Below are positions 51,624-59,700 of a stretch of DNA of 64,000 nucleotides, piece after piece. Made by a program: the position numbers and the translations under genes. The stretch spans positions 1 to 64,000 of the forward strand of contig JBNGCX010000006.1 of the NCBI GenBank assembly GCA_049974865.1, given 5' to 3'. The first letter of the stretch is position 1, and each line of letters starts with the position of its first letter. This DNA comes from JAGSOU01 sp049974865 (GTDB lineage: Bacteria; Pseudomonadota; Alphaproteobacteria; Rhodobacterales; Rhodobacteraceae). Below the pieces are notes generated by a model, which saw only the letters and a list, made by a program, of their open reading frames with translations, was not told where the DNA came from and made no database searches.

Positions 51624-52145
51624 TCAGTCGTCGAGCGAGTCGAGATAGGCGATCACGTTGGCGCGGTCCTCGATCTTGCGCAGGCCGGCGAAGGACATCG
51701 CGGTGCCCGGCGCGAAACCGCGCGGGTTTTCGAGGAAATGGCTGAGGTTTTCCGGCGTCCAGACATCGGCCGCCTCTTTCAGCTTGCCCGAATAGCCGAA
51801 GCCCTCGGCCGCGCCCACTTCGCGCCCGACCACGCCGTACAGGTATGGGCCGGTGCTGTTGGCGCCGTCCTCGATCTTGTGGCAGGCCTTGCACTTGCCG
51901 AAGACCCGCTCGCCTTTGGCCGGATCGGCCTCCGCGAGGACGTCTGCGAAATTCACCTCTACGACTTCTTCTTCCGCACCGCCTTCTTCTTCGCCGGTGT
52001 CGATGACATAGGCCTGTTCAGCATGTTCACCATGCCCGCCGCCGGTCTTGTAGAGCGACTCGGCCGCCCACCCGGCCAGCAGGAAAATCAGCAATGAGCC
52101 GCAGAGCGCGCCCAGCGTCTTGGTGAAGGTCATTGTGTCGAACAT
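51624..52145 (-). CDS. Membrane-anchored cytochrome c (cytochrome c-y / c552 type)
   Basis: This is a 173-residue c-type cytochrome. The uncleaved N-terminal helix (about 9-30, 'LGALCGSLLIFLLAGWAAES') anchors it. A Glu/Gly-rich linker (about 48-62, 'GEEEGGAEEEVVEV') spaces it from a class I cytochrome domain with the haem site CKACH (about 85-89) and axial Met in 'PGTAMSFAGL'. This matches cytochrome c-y of Rhodobacter and c552 of Paracoccus, which carry electrons from the bc1 complex to terminal oxidases, probably the cbb3 enzyme encoded here. Confidence 0.92.
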   Translation of the reverse strand: MFDTMTFTKTLGALCGSLLIFLLAGWAAESLYKTGGGHGEHAEQAYVIDTGEEEGGAEEEVVEVNFADVLAEADPAKGERVFGKCKACHKIEDGANSTGPYLYGVVGREVGAAEGFGYSGKLKEAADVWTPENLSHFLENPRGFAPGTAMSFAGLRKIEDRANVIAYLDSLDD

Positions 52146-52257
52146 GTCGCGGTCCCGTTTTCTCCCGATTTGCGCGGTTTGTATGCGCTTCCATACCGTC
52201 GTGGCAAGGTATAGTTAGCGCGTCCAGCCACCCGAGTGGCCCAGAAGTAACGCAAAG

Positions 52258-53097
52258 ATGACCATGACCCCAAGAATTGCCTTCCAAGGCGAACCCGGCG
52301 CCTATTCGCACCAAGCCTGTCGCGAGGCCCGGCCCGACATGGAGGCCATGCCCTGCCGCACCTTCGAGGACGCCATCGAAGCCGTGCGCAAGGGCGATGC
52401 CGAGCTGGCGATGCTGCCGGTGGAGAACTCGACCTACGGGCGCGTGGCCGATATCCACCGGCTGCTGCCCGAATCCGGGCTGCACATCGTCGACGAGGCC
52501 TTCGTGCGGGTGCACATCAACCTTTTGGGTGTCGAGGGCGCAAGGCTGGAAGACGTGAAGACGGCGCAGAGCCACACCGTTCTGCTGGGCCAGTGCCGCG
52601 AGTTTCTGCGCGAGCACGACATCACGCCCATCACCGGCGCCGACACCGCCGGCTCGGCCCAGCACATCGCCGAGCTGGGCGATCCATCGCAGGCCGCGCT
52701 GGCCTCGGAGCTGGCCGGCGAGATCTACGGGCTGAACGTGCTGGCCCGCCATATCGAGGATTATTCCAACAACACCACGCGTTTCCTGATCATGTCGCGC
52801 GAGATGGACCTCAAGCGCCGCGGCAGCTCGGGGATGATGACCAGCTTCGTGTTCCGCGTGCGCAACATCCCCGCGGCGCTCTACAAGGCGATGGGGGGCT
52901 TTGCCACCAACGGCGTCAACATGACCAAGCTGGAAAGCTACATGGTGGACGGCTCGTTCCAGGCCACCCAGTTCTACGCCGATATCGAGGGCCATCCCGA
53001 CGACCGCAACGTCCGTCTGGCCCTCGATGAACTGGATTATTTCACGACGAACATGACCTTGCTGGGCGTCTACCCGGCCGATCCGCGGCGGCGCTGA
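52258..53097 (+). CDS. pheA: Prephenate dehydratase
   Basis: The enzyme converts prephenate to phenylpyruvate in phenylalanine synthesis. The protein has 279 residues. The catalytic domain has 'RIAFQGEPGAYSHQA', 'AMLPVENSTYGRV' and 'NNTTRFLIMSR', the last with the essential Thr-Arg-Phe. A C-terminal ACT domain (about 198-272, 'FRVRNIPAALYKAMGGFATN') should bind phenylalanine for feedback control. No chorismate mutase domain is attached. The stop lies two bases before that of the convergent SRPBCC gene. Confidence 0.95.
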   Translation: MTMTPRIAFQGEPGAYSHQACREARPDMEAMPCRTFEDAIEAVRKGDAELAMLPVENSTYGRVADIHRLLPESGLHIVDEAFVRVHINLLGVEGARLEDVKTAQSHTVLLGQCREFLREHDITPITGADTAGSAQHIAELGDPSQAALASELAGEIYGLNVLARHIEDYSNNTTRFLIMSREMDLKRRGSSGMMTSFVFRVRNIPAALYKAMGGFATNGVNMTKLESYMVDGSFQATQFYADIEGHPDDRNVRLALDELDYFTTNMTLLGVYPADPRRR

Positions 53098-53099
53098 GC

Positions 53100-53576
53100 T
53101 CAGGCCCGGCGCGCGGCGGCGCCCAGCCGCGACTCGATCTCGCGGGCGAATTTCCGCACGCCCTTGCGATAGCGCTTGAGCAACGAGCCCTTGGCCAGTT
53201 TCATCGACTGGACCAGCAACCGCCCCGGCAAGCTGTGCGGCTTCATCACCAGGGTGACCTGCATCCGCGTCTGGCGCGGCGAAAGCTGCACCAGATCCAC
53301 CGTCAGCAGCCCGCGCAGCCCGGCGCTTTCGGTGGTCAGTTCCAGCCGCTCGGGGCGTTCGATGCGGTGCAACTCGGCCGTCACCTCACGCGGCTTGCCG
53401 CGAAAATCGAACCGGCTCTCCCAGCCCATGCCGACGGCGGGCTCGGGCGGGCTGTCGCTCCGGGCCACGTCCACGCCGCGGCGCAGGAGGGCGCGCTCGA
53501 ATCTCCCGAAATCGGTCACCGCGGCGAAAACGGTTTCGATCGGGGCCGATATGTCTTCCTTCGCCGTAAACTCCAT
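53100..53576 (-). CDS. SRPBCC-fold protein (polyketide cyclase/coenzyme Q-binding-like)
   Basis: This is a 158-residue START/Bet v 1-like protein. The N-terminus MEFTAKEDISAPIETVFAAV is typical of SRPBCC cavity proteins, and the family's beta-rich middle ('ELTTESAGLRGLLTVDLVQL') and final amphipathic helix are present. A basic C-terminal helix (KLAKGSLLKRYRKGVRKF) could touch membrane or nucleic acid. The reading frame is open upstream of 53576, but the sequence there is not family-like. Ligand and role are unknown. Confidence 0.8.
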   Translation of the reverse strand: MEFTAKEDISAPIETVFAAVTDFGRFERALLRRGVDVARSDSPPEPAVGMGWESRFDFRGKPREVTAELHRIERPERLELTTESAGLRGLLTVDLVQLSPRQTRMQVTLVMKPHSLPGRLLVQSMKLAKGSLLKRYRKGVRKFAREIESRLGAAARRA

Positions 53577-53637
53577 CTGCCTTGCCGCCGTCGCTCCCCC
53601 TGTCCCGCTTGACCGGGACGCTCGGCACCTTGTCGCG

Positions 53638-54597
53638 TCAATCCAGCCGGTCCGCAAGCCAGTTTCTCAGCAGGAAATGCGCAATGGCTCCCTGCCGCGC
53701 GGGCAAGAGCCCCTCGCGCTCGCCGGCCAGGGCAGCGAGGATCTCTTCCCGGGTGGCCCAAAGCGCGTCCTCTATCTCGTCCGGGTCGATGGTGATGTCG
53801 CGGGTCAGCGCCTCGCCGCGGCACCCCACCATCAGCGAGGCCGGGAAGGGCCAGGGCTGCGACGCCAGGTAGCTGACCGCCCCGACCCGGATGCCCGACT
53901 CCTCAAGAACTTCGCGGCGCACCGCCGCCTCCAGCGTCTCGCCCGGCTCGACATATCCCGCCAGCAGCGAGAACATTCCCTCGGGCCAGCCGGGGGAACG
54001 GCCCAGCAGCACCTCGTTGCCGTGGGTGATCAGCATGATCACCACCGGATCGGTGCGCGGGAAATGATGGGCGCCGCAGGCCGGGCAATCGCGCTGCCAG
54101 CCGGCCATGGCCATGGCGCTTTCGGCGCCGCATCTGGCACAGAACCGATGGCTGCGATGCCAGCCGAACAACGCCCGCGCGGTGGCCGCCACTTCGGCCG
54201 CGCGCGGGGACAGACGCGTCATGATTTGCCGAAGCTCGACGAACGCCGTATCTCCGGGCAGGTCGGGATGGCGCTGCTCGCTGGGATCGAAGAATTTGTG
54301 CAGGGGCTCGGTCGGTTCGTCCGGCTCCCAGGCGGAGAGGTCGATGGCGAAATAGGCCTCGCCCCCTTCGCATCCGAGGAACAGAGAAATTTCCCGCGCG
54401 CCGCGAGCCAAGGGGTGATCGGCGGTGATCCAGCCCAGCCGGTCGCGCGCCTCGCCTGCCGCCAGAGGCTTGCCGCGCCAAAGGGGCAGGATCCGCGTCC
54501 CCGCCCACAGCCGGTTCAGGGCGCCGTGATCCGCCCTCAGATGCGCGGCCCGGTCTAGGCCCGATCCGCCGAACGTCACGTCTTCCGCATGTCGCAT
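53638..54597 (-). CDS. nudC: NAD+ diphosphatase / NADH pyrophosphatase
   Basis: This is a 319-residue Nudix enzyme that hydrolyses NAD(H) and can remove NAD caps from RNA. The Zn-ribbon cysteines are CARC and CPAC (about 155-158 and 170-173). The Nudix box is 'GYVEPGETLEAAVRREVLEE' plus SG, and the NudC-specific SQPWPFPxS motif is present as SQPWPFPAS. The ATG at 54597 was chosen over one at 54603 because GGGGAG then has six bases of spacing. It precedes the SRPBCC gene on the same strand. Confidence 0.93.
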   Translation of the reverse strand: MRHAEDVTFGGSGLDRAAHLRADHGALNRLWAGTRILPLWRGKPLAAGEARDRLGWITADHPLARGAREISLFLGCEGGEAYFAIDLSAWEPDEPTEPLHKFFDPSEQRHPDLPGDTAFVELRQIMTRLSPRAAEVAATARALFGWHRSHRFCARCGAESAMAMAGWQRDCPACGAHHFPRTDPVVIMLITHGNEVLLGRSPGWPEGMFSLLAGYVEPGETLEAAVRREVLEESGIRVGAVSYLASQPWPFPASLMVGCRGEALTRDITIDPDEIEDALWATREEILAALAGEREGLLPARQGAIAHFLLRNWLADRLD

Positions 54598-54773
54598 CAC
54601 CATCTCCCCTGCTTGCCGGTTGTCTTGCCATGCACCGGGCCGCGCGGCAAACGCAACGACCGCGCTTTACGCGAGGTTTTCCTTTCCCGATTCGCCCCTA
54701 GGGGGATTACTGTCATTCCTGCGTCACGATCGATGCCTAGCCAGGCAGCGAAAATTTACGGACGGAGACTCCG

Positions 54774-56756
54774 ATGGCACAAAACGGAATTTTTCACATG
54801 AACCGCCGAACATTTCTGGCCGGCACGACTGCAGGGGCGTCCTTGATCGCGCTGCATCCCTTCTCGGCCTATGCCGCCGCCAACCAGGCGCATCTGCGCC
54901 TGATGGAAACCACGGACCTGCATGTGCATGTCTATCCCTACGATTATTACTCGGACCGCCCGGTGGACACGGTGGGCCTGGCCCGCACCGCCGCACATAT
55001 CAACGCCGTGCGTGCCGAGGCCACAAATTCGCTGCTTCTCGACAACGGCGACTTCCTGCAGGGCAACCCGATGGGCGACTACATCGCCTACGAGCGGGGC
55101 ATGAAGGAAGGCGACATGCACCCGGTGATCACCGCGATGAACAGCGTGGGCTTCGACGCCTCCACCCTTGGCAACCACGAGTTCAACTATGGCCTCGACT
55201 TCCTGACCAAGGCGCTGGCCGGGGCCGCCTTCCCCTTCGTCAGCGCCAACGTGGTCAAGAAAATGGGCGCCGCGCCCACCGCCGACGCCACGCTGATCAA
55301 GCCCTACCTGATCCTCGAACGCAGCCTCACCGACGGCGCGGGCAACACCCACCCGATCAAGATCGGCCTGATCGGCTTCGTCCCGCCGCAGATCATGAAC
55401 TGGGACCGCCGCCACCTGGAAGGCAATGTCCAGACCCGCGACATCGTCGAGACCGCCCGCGCCTACGTGCCCCAGATGAAGGAAGAGGGCGCCGATATCA
55501 TCATCGCGCTCAGCCATTCCGGCATCGGCGCGGCGGATCATGTCGAGGGGATGGAGAACGCCTCGGTCCCGCTGGCCGCGGTCGAGGGGATCGACGCGAT
55601 CCTGACCGGGCACAGTCACCTCGAATTCCCCGGCCCGAAATTCGAGGGGTTCCCCGGCGTCGACGCCGAGAACGGCACCATCCACGGCAAGCCCGCGGTC
55701 ATGGCCGGGTTCTGGGGCTCTCACATGGGCCTGATCGACCTGATGCTGGAGCGCGACGGCAACGCGTGGCGCATCGCCGCCCACAGTTCCACGCTGCGCC
55801 CGATCTACAAGCGCAAGGAGGACCGCTCGATTACCGCGCTGGTGGAAAGCGTGCCGGCGGTGCTGGACTCGGTCGCCAAGGAGCATGAAGAGACGCTGGC
55901 CTATGTACGCCGGGCGGTGGGCAAGACCGCGGCCCCGCTGCACAGCTATTTCGCGCTGGTGGCCGACGACCCGTCGGTGCAGATCGTCTCGATCGCGCAG
56001 AAATGGTATATCGAGCAGATGCTCAAGGGCTCCGAGCACGAGGGGCTGCCGATCCTCTCGGCCGCGGCACCCTTCAAGGCCGGGGGCCGCGGCGGGCCGG
56101 ACTATTACACCGACGTGCCCGCGGGCGACGTGGCGATCAAGAACGTGGCCGACCTCTATCTCTACCCCAACACCGTGCGCGCGGTGCGGGTGACCGGCGC
56201 ACAGGTCAAGGAGTGGCTGGAACGGTCGGCGGGGATGTTCAACCAGATCGAGCCGGGTAAGCCCGACCAGGTGCTGCTGAACGACAATTTCCCCAGCTAC
56301 AATTTCGACGTCATCGACGGGGTGGAATACGAGATCGACCTCAGCCAGCCCGCGAAATACGAAGACAGGACGGGCGAATTGGTGAACCCCGACGCCAACC
56401 GCATCGTGAACCTGACCTACCAGGGCCAGCCGGTCGATCCGGAGGCGGAGTTCATCATCGCCACCAACAACTACCGCGCGGGCGGCGGCGGGCATTTCCC
56501 GGGCGCCGACGGCTCGACCACCGTGTTCGAGGCGCCGGACACCAACCGCGACGTGATCGTGCGCTATATCGTGGAACAGGGCACCATCAACCCCACGGCC
56601 GACGGCAACTGGCGGTTCAAGTCGCTGCCGGGCACCACGGTGCTGTTCGACACCGGCCCCAAGGCGGCGCAATACGCCGACCAGGTGCCCGGCGTGTCGC
56701 TGGAACCGGCCGGAGAAGGCCCTGACGGTTTCGCCCGCTTCCGCATCCGGCTGTAA
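54774..56756 (+). CDS. cpdB: 2',3'-cyclic-nucleotide 2'-phosphodiesterase / 3'-nucleotidase
   Basis: This is a 660-residue periplasmic bifunctional phosphoesterase. The signal sequence is Tat-like: MNRRTFLAGTTAGASL within the first 25 residues. The metallophosphatase domain shows 'METTDLHVHVYPYDYY', 'DNGDFLQGNPMGDY', 'LGNHEFNYGLDF' and 'GHSHLEFPG'. The C-terminal 5'-nucleotidase domain (about 370-640) has 'FPSYNFDVIDGVEYEIDLS' and 'TNNYRAGGGGHFPG'. It salvages nucleotides and phosphate. A hairpin terminator follows, shared with the peroxiredoxin gene. Confidence 0.94.
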   Translation: MAQNGIFHMNRRTFLAGTTAGASLIALHPFSAYAAANQAHLRLMETTDLHVHVYPYDYYSDRPVDTVGLARTAAHINAVRAEATNSLLLDNGDFLQGNPMGDYIAYERGMKEGDMHPVITAMNSVGFDASTLGNHEFNYGLDFLTKALAGAAFPFVSANVVKKMGAAPTADATLIKPYLILERSLTDGAGNTHPIKIGLIGFVPPQIMNWDRRHLEGNVQTRDIVETARAYVPQMKEEGADIIIALSHSGIGAADHVEGMENASVPLAAVEGIDAILTGHSHLEFPGPKFEGFPGVDAENGTIHGKPAVMAGFWGSHMGLIDLMLERDGNAWRIAAHSSTLRPIYKRKEDRSITALVESVPAVLDSVAKEHEETLAYVRRAVGKTAAPLHSYFALVADDPSVQIVSIAQKWYIEQMLKGSEHEGLPILSAAAPFKAGGRGGPDYYTDVPAGDVAIKNVADLYLYPNTVRAVRVTGAQVKEWLERSAGMFNQIEPGKPDQVLLNDNFPSYNFDVIDGVEYEIDLSQPAKYEDRTGELVNPDANRIVNLTYQGQPVDPEAEFIIATNNYRAGGGGHFPGADGSTTVFEAPDTNRDVIVRYIVEQGTINPTADGNWRFKSLPGTTVLFDTGPKAAQYADQVPGVSLEPAGEGPDGFARFRIRL

Positions 56757-56772
56757 ACGGAGCGGCAAACCG

Positions 56773-56800
56773 AAAAAGGGCGCCGAAACCGGCGCCCTTT
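56773..56800. terminator. Bidirectional terminator between cpdB and the peroxiredoxin gene
   Basis: AAAGGGCGCC (56775-56784) and GGCGCCCTTT (56791-56800) form a perfect 10-bp stem. On the minus strand it is followed by TTTTT and on the plus strand it ends in TTTCCCTT, so it can stop both convergent transcripts. Confidence 0.85.
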
Positions 56801-56820
56801 CCCTTGTGCGGTCAACCCGA

Positions 56821-57477
56821 TCAGATCTGGCGGGTGGCGAAGTACCAGTCCACCACCTCCGCGCCTTCGGCGGCCTCGCCGGCCAGGCGGGCCTGCGCGG
56901 CCTCGGCGGTGGGCGGGGTCGGGACGATCACCGCGTCGCCCGGCTTCCAGTTCTCGGGCATGGCGCATTTGTTCTCGTCCGCGGCCTGCAGGGCCACCAC
57001 CAGGCGGTGGATCTCGTCAACCGAGCGGCCGGCGTTCATCGGGTAGTAGACCATGGCGCGCAGGATGCCCTCGGGGTCGATGATGAAGGTCGCGCGCACG
57101 GCGGCGGTATCCGAGGCGCCGGGCTGGATCATGCCATAGGCGTTGGCCACCTTCATGTTCAGATCGGCGATGATCGGGAACTTGATCTCGACGCCCCATT
57201 TCTCCTTGATGTTCAGCATCCAGGCGATGTGCGAATAGTGGCTGTCGATGGACAGGCCCAGCAACTCCACGTTCATCGCGGCAAATTCGTCCTGCTTGCC
57301 GGCGAAGGCCATGAACTCGGTGGTGCAGACCGGGGTGAAGTCGGCCGGGTGCGAGAACAGGATCAGCCACTTGCCGCGGTAATCCTCCAGCGACTTTTCC
57401 CCATCGGTGGTCAGGGCGGTGAAGGCCGGGGCGGGCTTGTTCAGTTGCGGGCCGGTGAGTTCGATCGTGTCGGTCAT
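56821..57477 (-). CDS. Peroxiredoxin (AhpC/Prx6-like)
   Basis: This is a 218-residue thiol peroxidase. The peroxidatic cysteine is in 'SHPADFTPVCTTEFMAF' (about C50). A second cysteine is in 'ADENKCAMPENWKPGDAV' near residue 170, the layout of Prx6-subfamily bacterial enzymes. The C-terminal dimer/oligomer extension follows. The ATG at 57477 is preceded by AGGAGAGCAAGAA. It is divergent from an OxyR-like gene across 120 bases, a usual pairing for peroxide control. Confidence 0.93.
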   Translation of the reverse strand: MTDTIELTGPQLNKPAPAFTALTTDGEKSLEDYRGKWLILFSHPADFTPVCTTEFMAFAGKQDEFAAMNVELLGLSIDSHYSHIAWMLNIKEKWGVEIKFPIIADLNMKVANAYGMIQPGASDTAAVRATFIIDPEGILRAMVYYPMNAGRSVDEIHRLVVALQAADENKCAMPENWKPGDAVIVPTPPTAEAAQARLAGEAAEGAEVVDWYFATRQI

Positions 57478-57545
57478 TTCTTGCTCTCCTGTGTCGGTGC
57501 TGCGGGGCGCCGTGCCCTGCGATGAGACTGAGATAGCCCCTTCCA

Positions 57546-57559
57546 TTTCATTTCTGAAA
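57546..57559. promoter_or_regulatory. Possible OxyR operator in the peroxiredoxin-oxyR gap
   Basis: TTTCA-N4-TGAAA is an inverted repeat in an unusually A/T-rich stretch (57541-57597) between the divergent genes. LysR-type regulators bind such dyads. The assignment rests on position and symmetry only. Confidence 0.45.
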
Positions 57560-57597
57560 CGAATAAAAAGCATGAAAGAAATCGGGAAATTGAATTA

Positions 57598-58506
57598 ATG
57601 ATCCTGCCCACCCTGCGCCAGCTCCGCTTTCTCGTGGCCCTCGCGGACGAGCTTCACTTCGGCCGGGCGGCCGAGGCCTGCCATGTCACGCAATCCACCC
57701 TTTCCAACGGCCTGAAAGAGCTGGAGGGGCTGCTGGGCGCGCAGCTGGCCGAACGCACCAAGCGCAGCGTGCTGATGACGCCCCTGGGCGAAGATATCGC
57801 CGAGCGCGCCCGCGCCATGCTCGCCGAGGCGCAGGATATCGTCGACCTGGCACAGCGGCAGGCCGGGCTGCTCAGCGGCCCCTTGCGTCTGGGCACGATC
57901 CCCACGGTCGGACCGTTCCTCCTGCCCCGCGCGCTGCCGGAACTGCGCGAACGCTTCCCCGGCCTTCAACTCTACCTGCGCGAAGAGCTTACCGAGCAAC
58001 TCATCAAGGGGCTGCGCGCCGGGCGGCTGGACGCGATCCTGATCGCGCGCCCCTTCGATATCGGCGATCTCGAGTTCGAAACGCTGTTCGAAGACGGCTA
58101 TCAGCTCGCCACCGCGCCCGGCCATCCGCTGGCGGGCCGCAAGGTTCTCGCCGGCCCGGATCTGGCTGGCGAGAACCTGCTGCTGCTTGAGCGCGGTCAC
58201 TGCCTGCAACGCCACGCGCTTTCGGCCTTCCCCGAAGCCGGCGCACGGCAGGACGAAACCTTCGCCGCCACCTCGCTGGCGACGCTGGTGGCCATGGTCG
58301 AGGAGGGGCTGGGAATCACCCTGCTGCCGCAACTGGCCATCGACGCGGGCGCCGCACGCCACGCCGACCTGAGCCTCGTGCCGCTCAGGGGCGCCTGCCC
58401 GCGCCATGTCGTGCTGGCCTGGCGGCGCAGCTCGGCCCGGACCGAGGAGTTTCGCCAACTGGCCGAGGCCCTGCGCGAGGCCCGCGCCGCGCTGGATCAC
58501 GGCTGA
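57598..58506 (+). CDS. oxyR: LysR-family peroxide regulator, OxyR-like
   Basis: This is a 302-residue regulator. The N-terminal helix-turn-helix spans about 4-63 ('FGRAAEACHVTQSTLSNGLK'). The effector domain contains 'LLERGHCLQRHAL', in which C202 aligns with peroxidatic C199 of E. coli OxyR, and 'ATSLATLVAMVEEGLGITLL', also OxyR-like. The position of the second redox cysteine (C208 in E. coli) is F211, so the classical intramolecular disulfide cannot form. The gene starts without a clear ribosome site, in an A/T-rich leader. Divergence from a peroxiredoxin gene supports the peroxide role. Confidence 0.87.
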   Translation: MILPTLRQLRFLVALADELHFGRAAEACHVTQSTLSNGLKELEGLLGAQLAERTKRSVLMTPLGEDIAERARAMLAEAQDIVDLAQRQAGLLSGPLRLGTIPTVGPFLLPRALPELRERFPGLQLYLREELTEQLIKGLRAGRLDAILIARPFDIGDLEFETLFEDGYQLATAPGHPLAGRKVLAGPDLAGENLLLLERGHCLQRHALSAFPEAGARQDETFAATSLATLVAMVEEGLGITLLPQLAIDAGAARHADLSLVPLRGACPRHVVLAWRRSSARTEEFRQLAEALREARAALDHG

Positions 58507-58513
58507 GCGACCC

Positions 58514-58542
58514 TTGCGAATCCGGCGCATGGCGCCTATGTA
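58514..58542 (+). promoter_or_regulatory. Promoter of the SRP RNA gene
   Basis: TTGCGA (58514-58519) and TATGTA (58537-58542) are spaced by 17 bases and precede the 5' end of the 4.5S RNA by about seven bases, a good sigma-70 arrangement. Confidence 0.65.
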
Positions 58543-58547
58543 GCCAG

Positions 58548-58647
58548 TCGAGAGGTTGGCGCGGGCGAGCGTCTCGCCAACCCGGTCAGGTCCGGAAGGA
58601 AGCAGCCGTAACGAGTCCCGCTTGGGTCGCTGTCCAGCCTCTCACCT
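58548..58647 (+). ncRNA. ffs: Signal recognition particle 4.5S RNA (bacterial small type)
   Basis: The conserved Ffh-binding hairpin tip GGTCAGGTCCGGAAGGAAGC (58584-58603) is unmistakable. The 5' strand GAGAGGTTGG (58550-58559) pairs with CCAGCCTCTC (58634-58643) to close the long helix of about 100 bases. The ends are estimated from the helix and the promoter position. The RNA lies between oxyR and the MBL gene; dnaX-ybaB-recR further downstream is a common alphaproteobacterial neighbourhood. Confidence 0.95.
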
Positions 58648-58722
58648 TATCCCCAGCGACAGTTTCTGCACTGTGCCTTTCTCCTGCGACCGGCTAAGGT
58701 CGCCGAAAAAGGAGGAGATTCC

Positions 58723-59631
58723 ATGTTCAGGTTCCTGGCCGCCCTGGCCATGCTATTGCCGACGACCCTGTTCGCCAGCCCCCTGACGACAAGCCAGATC
58801 ACGCCCGGCGTATATGCCATCGTCGGCCCGTTCGACCAGCGCAACCCGGAAAACCTGGGCAACAACGCCACCTTCGGGCTGGTGGTCACCGGCGAAGGCG
58901 CCGTGCTGATCGACGCGGGCGGCAGCTACAAGGGCGCCGAGGCCCTGCACGAGGTCATCCGCGGCCTGACCGATCAGCCCGTCACCCATGTCATCAACAC
59001 CGGCGGGCAGGACCACCGCTGGATCGGCAACAGCTACTGGCAGGCGCAGGGCGCGACCGTGATCGCCTCGGAGGACGCGGTAGCCGACCACCAGGCCCGC
59101 GGCTCGATGCAGATGACCATGCTCGACGCCCTGATCGGCGAGGCGCTGGACGGCACCGAGCCCTCCTACGCGGATGTCACCTTTGCCGAGGACTACACCC
59201 TGACCCTGGGCGGCACCACGCTGGAGATCACCCACGCGGGCGCCGCCCACACGCCCGGCGACAGCTTCGTCTGGCTGCCCGAACAGGGCGTGATGTTCAC
59301 CGGCGACATCGTCTATGTCGGCCGCATCCTCGGCGTGATGGAGTTTTCCTCCTCCGTCGACTGGGTGGACACCTTCGAGGCCATGGCCGCGCATGAGCCG
59401 GAACACGTGGTGCCCGGCCACGGCCCGGCCACCGACCTCCCCACCGCCACCCGCGACACCTACGACTACCTCGTGAACCTGCGCGCCCGGATCGCCGAGC
59501 ATATCGACGCCGGCGGCGATATCATGGGCGCGGTGGAGGTGGACCAGTCGGCCTTTTCCTACCTGGAGAACTTCGACCAGCTCGCCCGCCGCAACGCGCA
59601 GGAGGTGTTCAGCCAGATGGAGTGGGAATAG
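58723..59631 (+). CDS. Exported MBL-fold protein with altered metal site
   Basis: This is a 302-residue protein with a signal peptide (MFRFLAALAMLLPTTLFA) and a metallo-beta-lactamase fold. The usual THxHxDH motif reads TGGQDH (93-98), so the two first His ligands are missing. Later ligands look intact: the His in 'GAAHTPGDS', the Asp in 'MFTGDIVYVG' and the His in 'VVPGHGPA'. It could bind one metal or none. The general group includes hydrolases acting with quinoprotein or sulfur metabolism; no substrate can be given. AAAGGAGGAGATTCC precedes the ATG. Confidence 0.85.
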   Translation: MFRFLAALAMLLPTTLFASPLTTSQITPGVYAIVGPFDQRNPENLGNNATFGLVVTGEGAVLIDAGGSYKGAEALHEVIRGLTDQPVTHVINTGGQDHRWIGNSYWQAQGATVIASEDAVADHQARGSMQMTMLDALIGEALDGTEPSYADVTFAEDYTLTLGGTTLEITHAGAAHTPGDSFVWLPEQGVMFTGDIVYVGRILGVMEFSSSVDWVDTFEAMAAHEPEHVVPGHGPATDLPTATRDTYDYLVNLRARIAEHIDAGGDIMGAVEVDQSAFSYLENFDQLARRNAQEVFSQMEWE

Positions 59632-59700
59632 CCCCCGGCGCTGGACGCCGCTGGCCCCTACCCCTACTCTCTGTCGCGCCACGCGAATCCAAGAGGCCCC

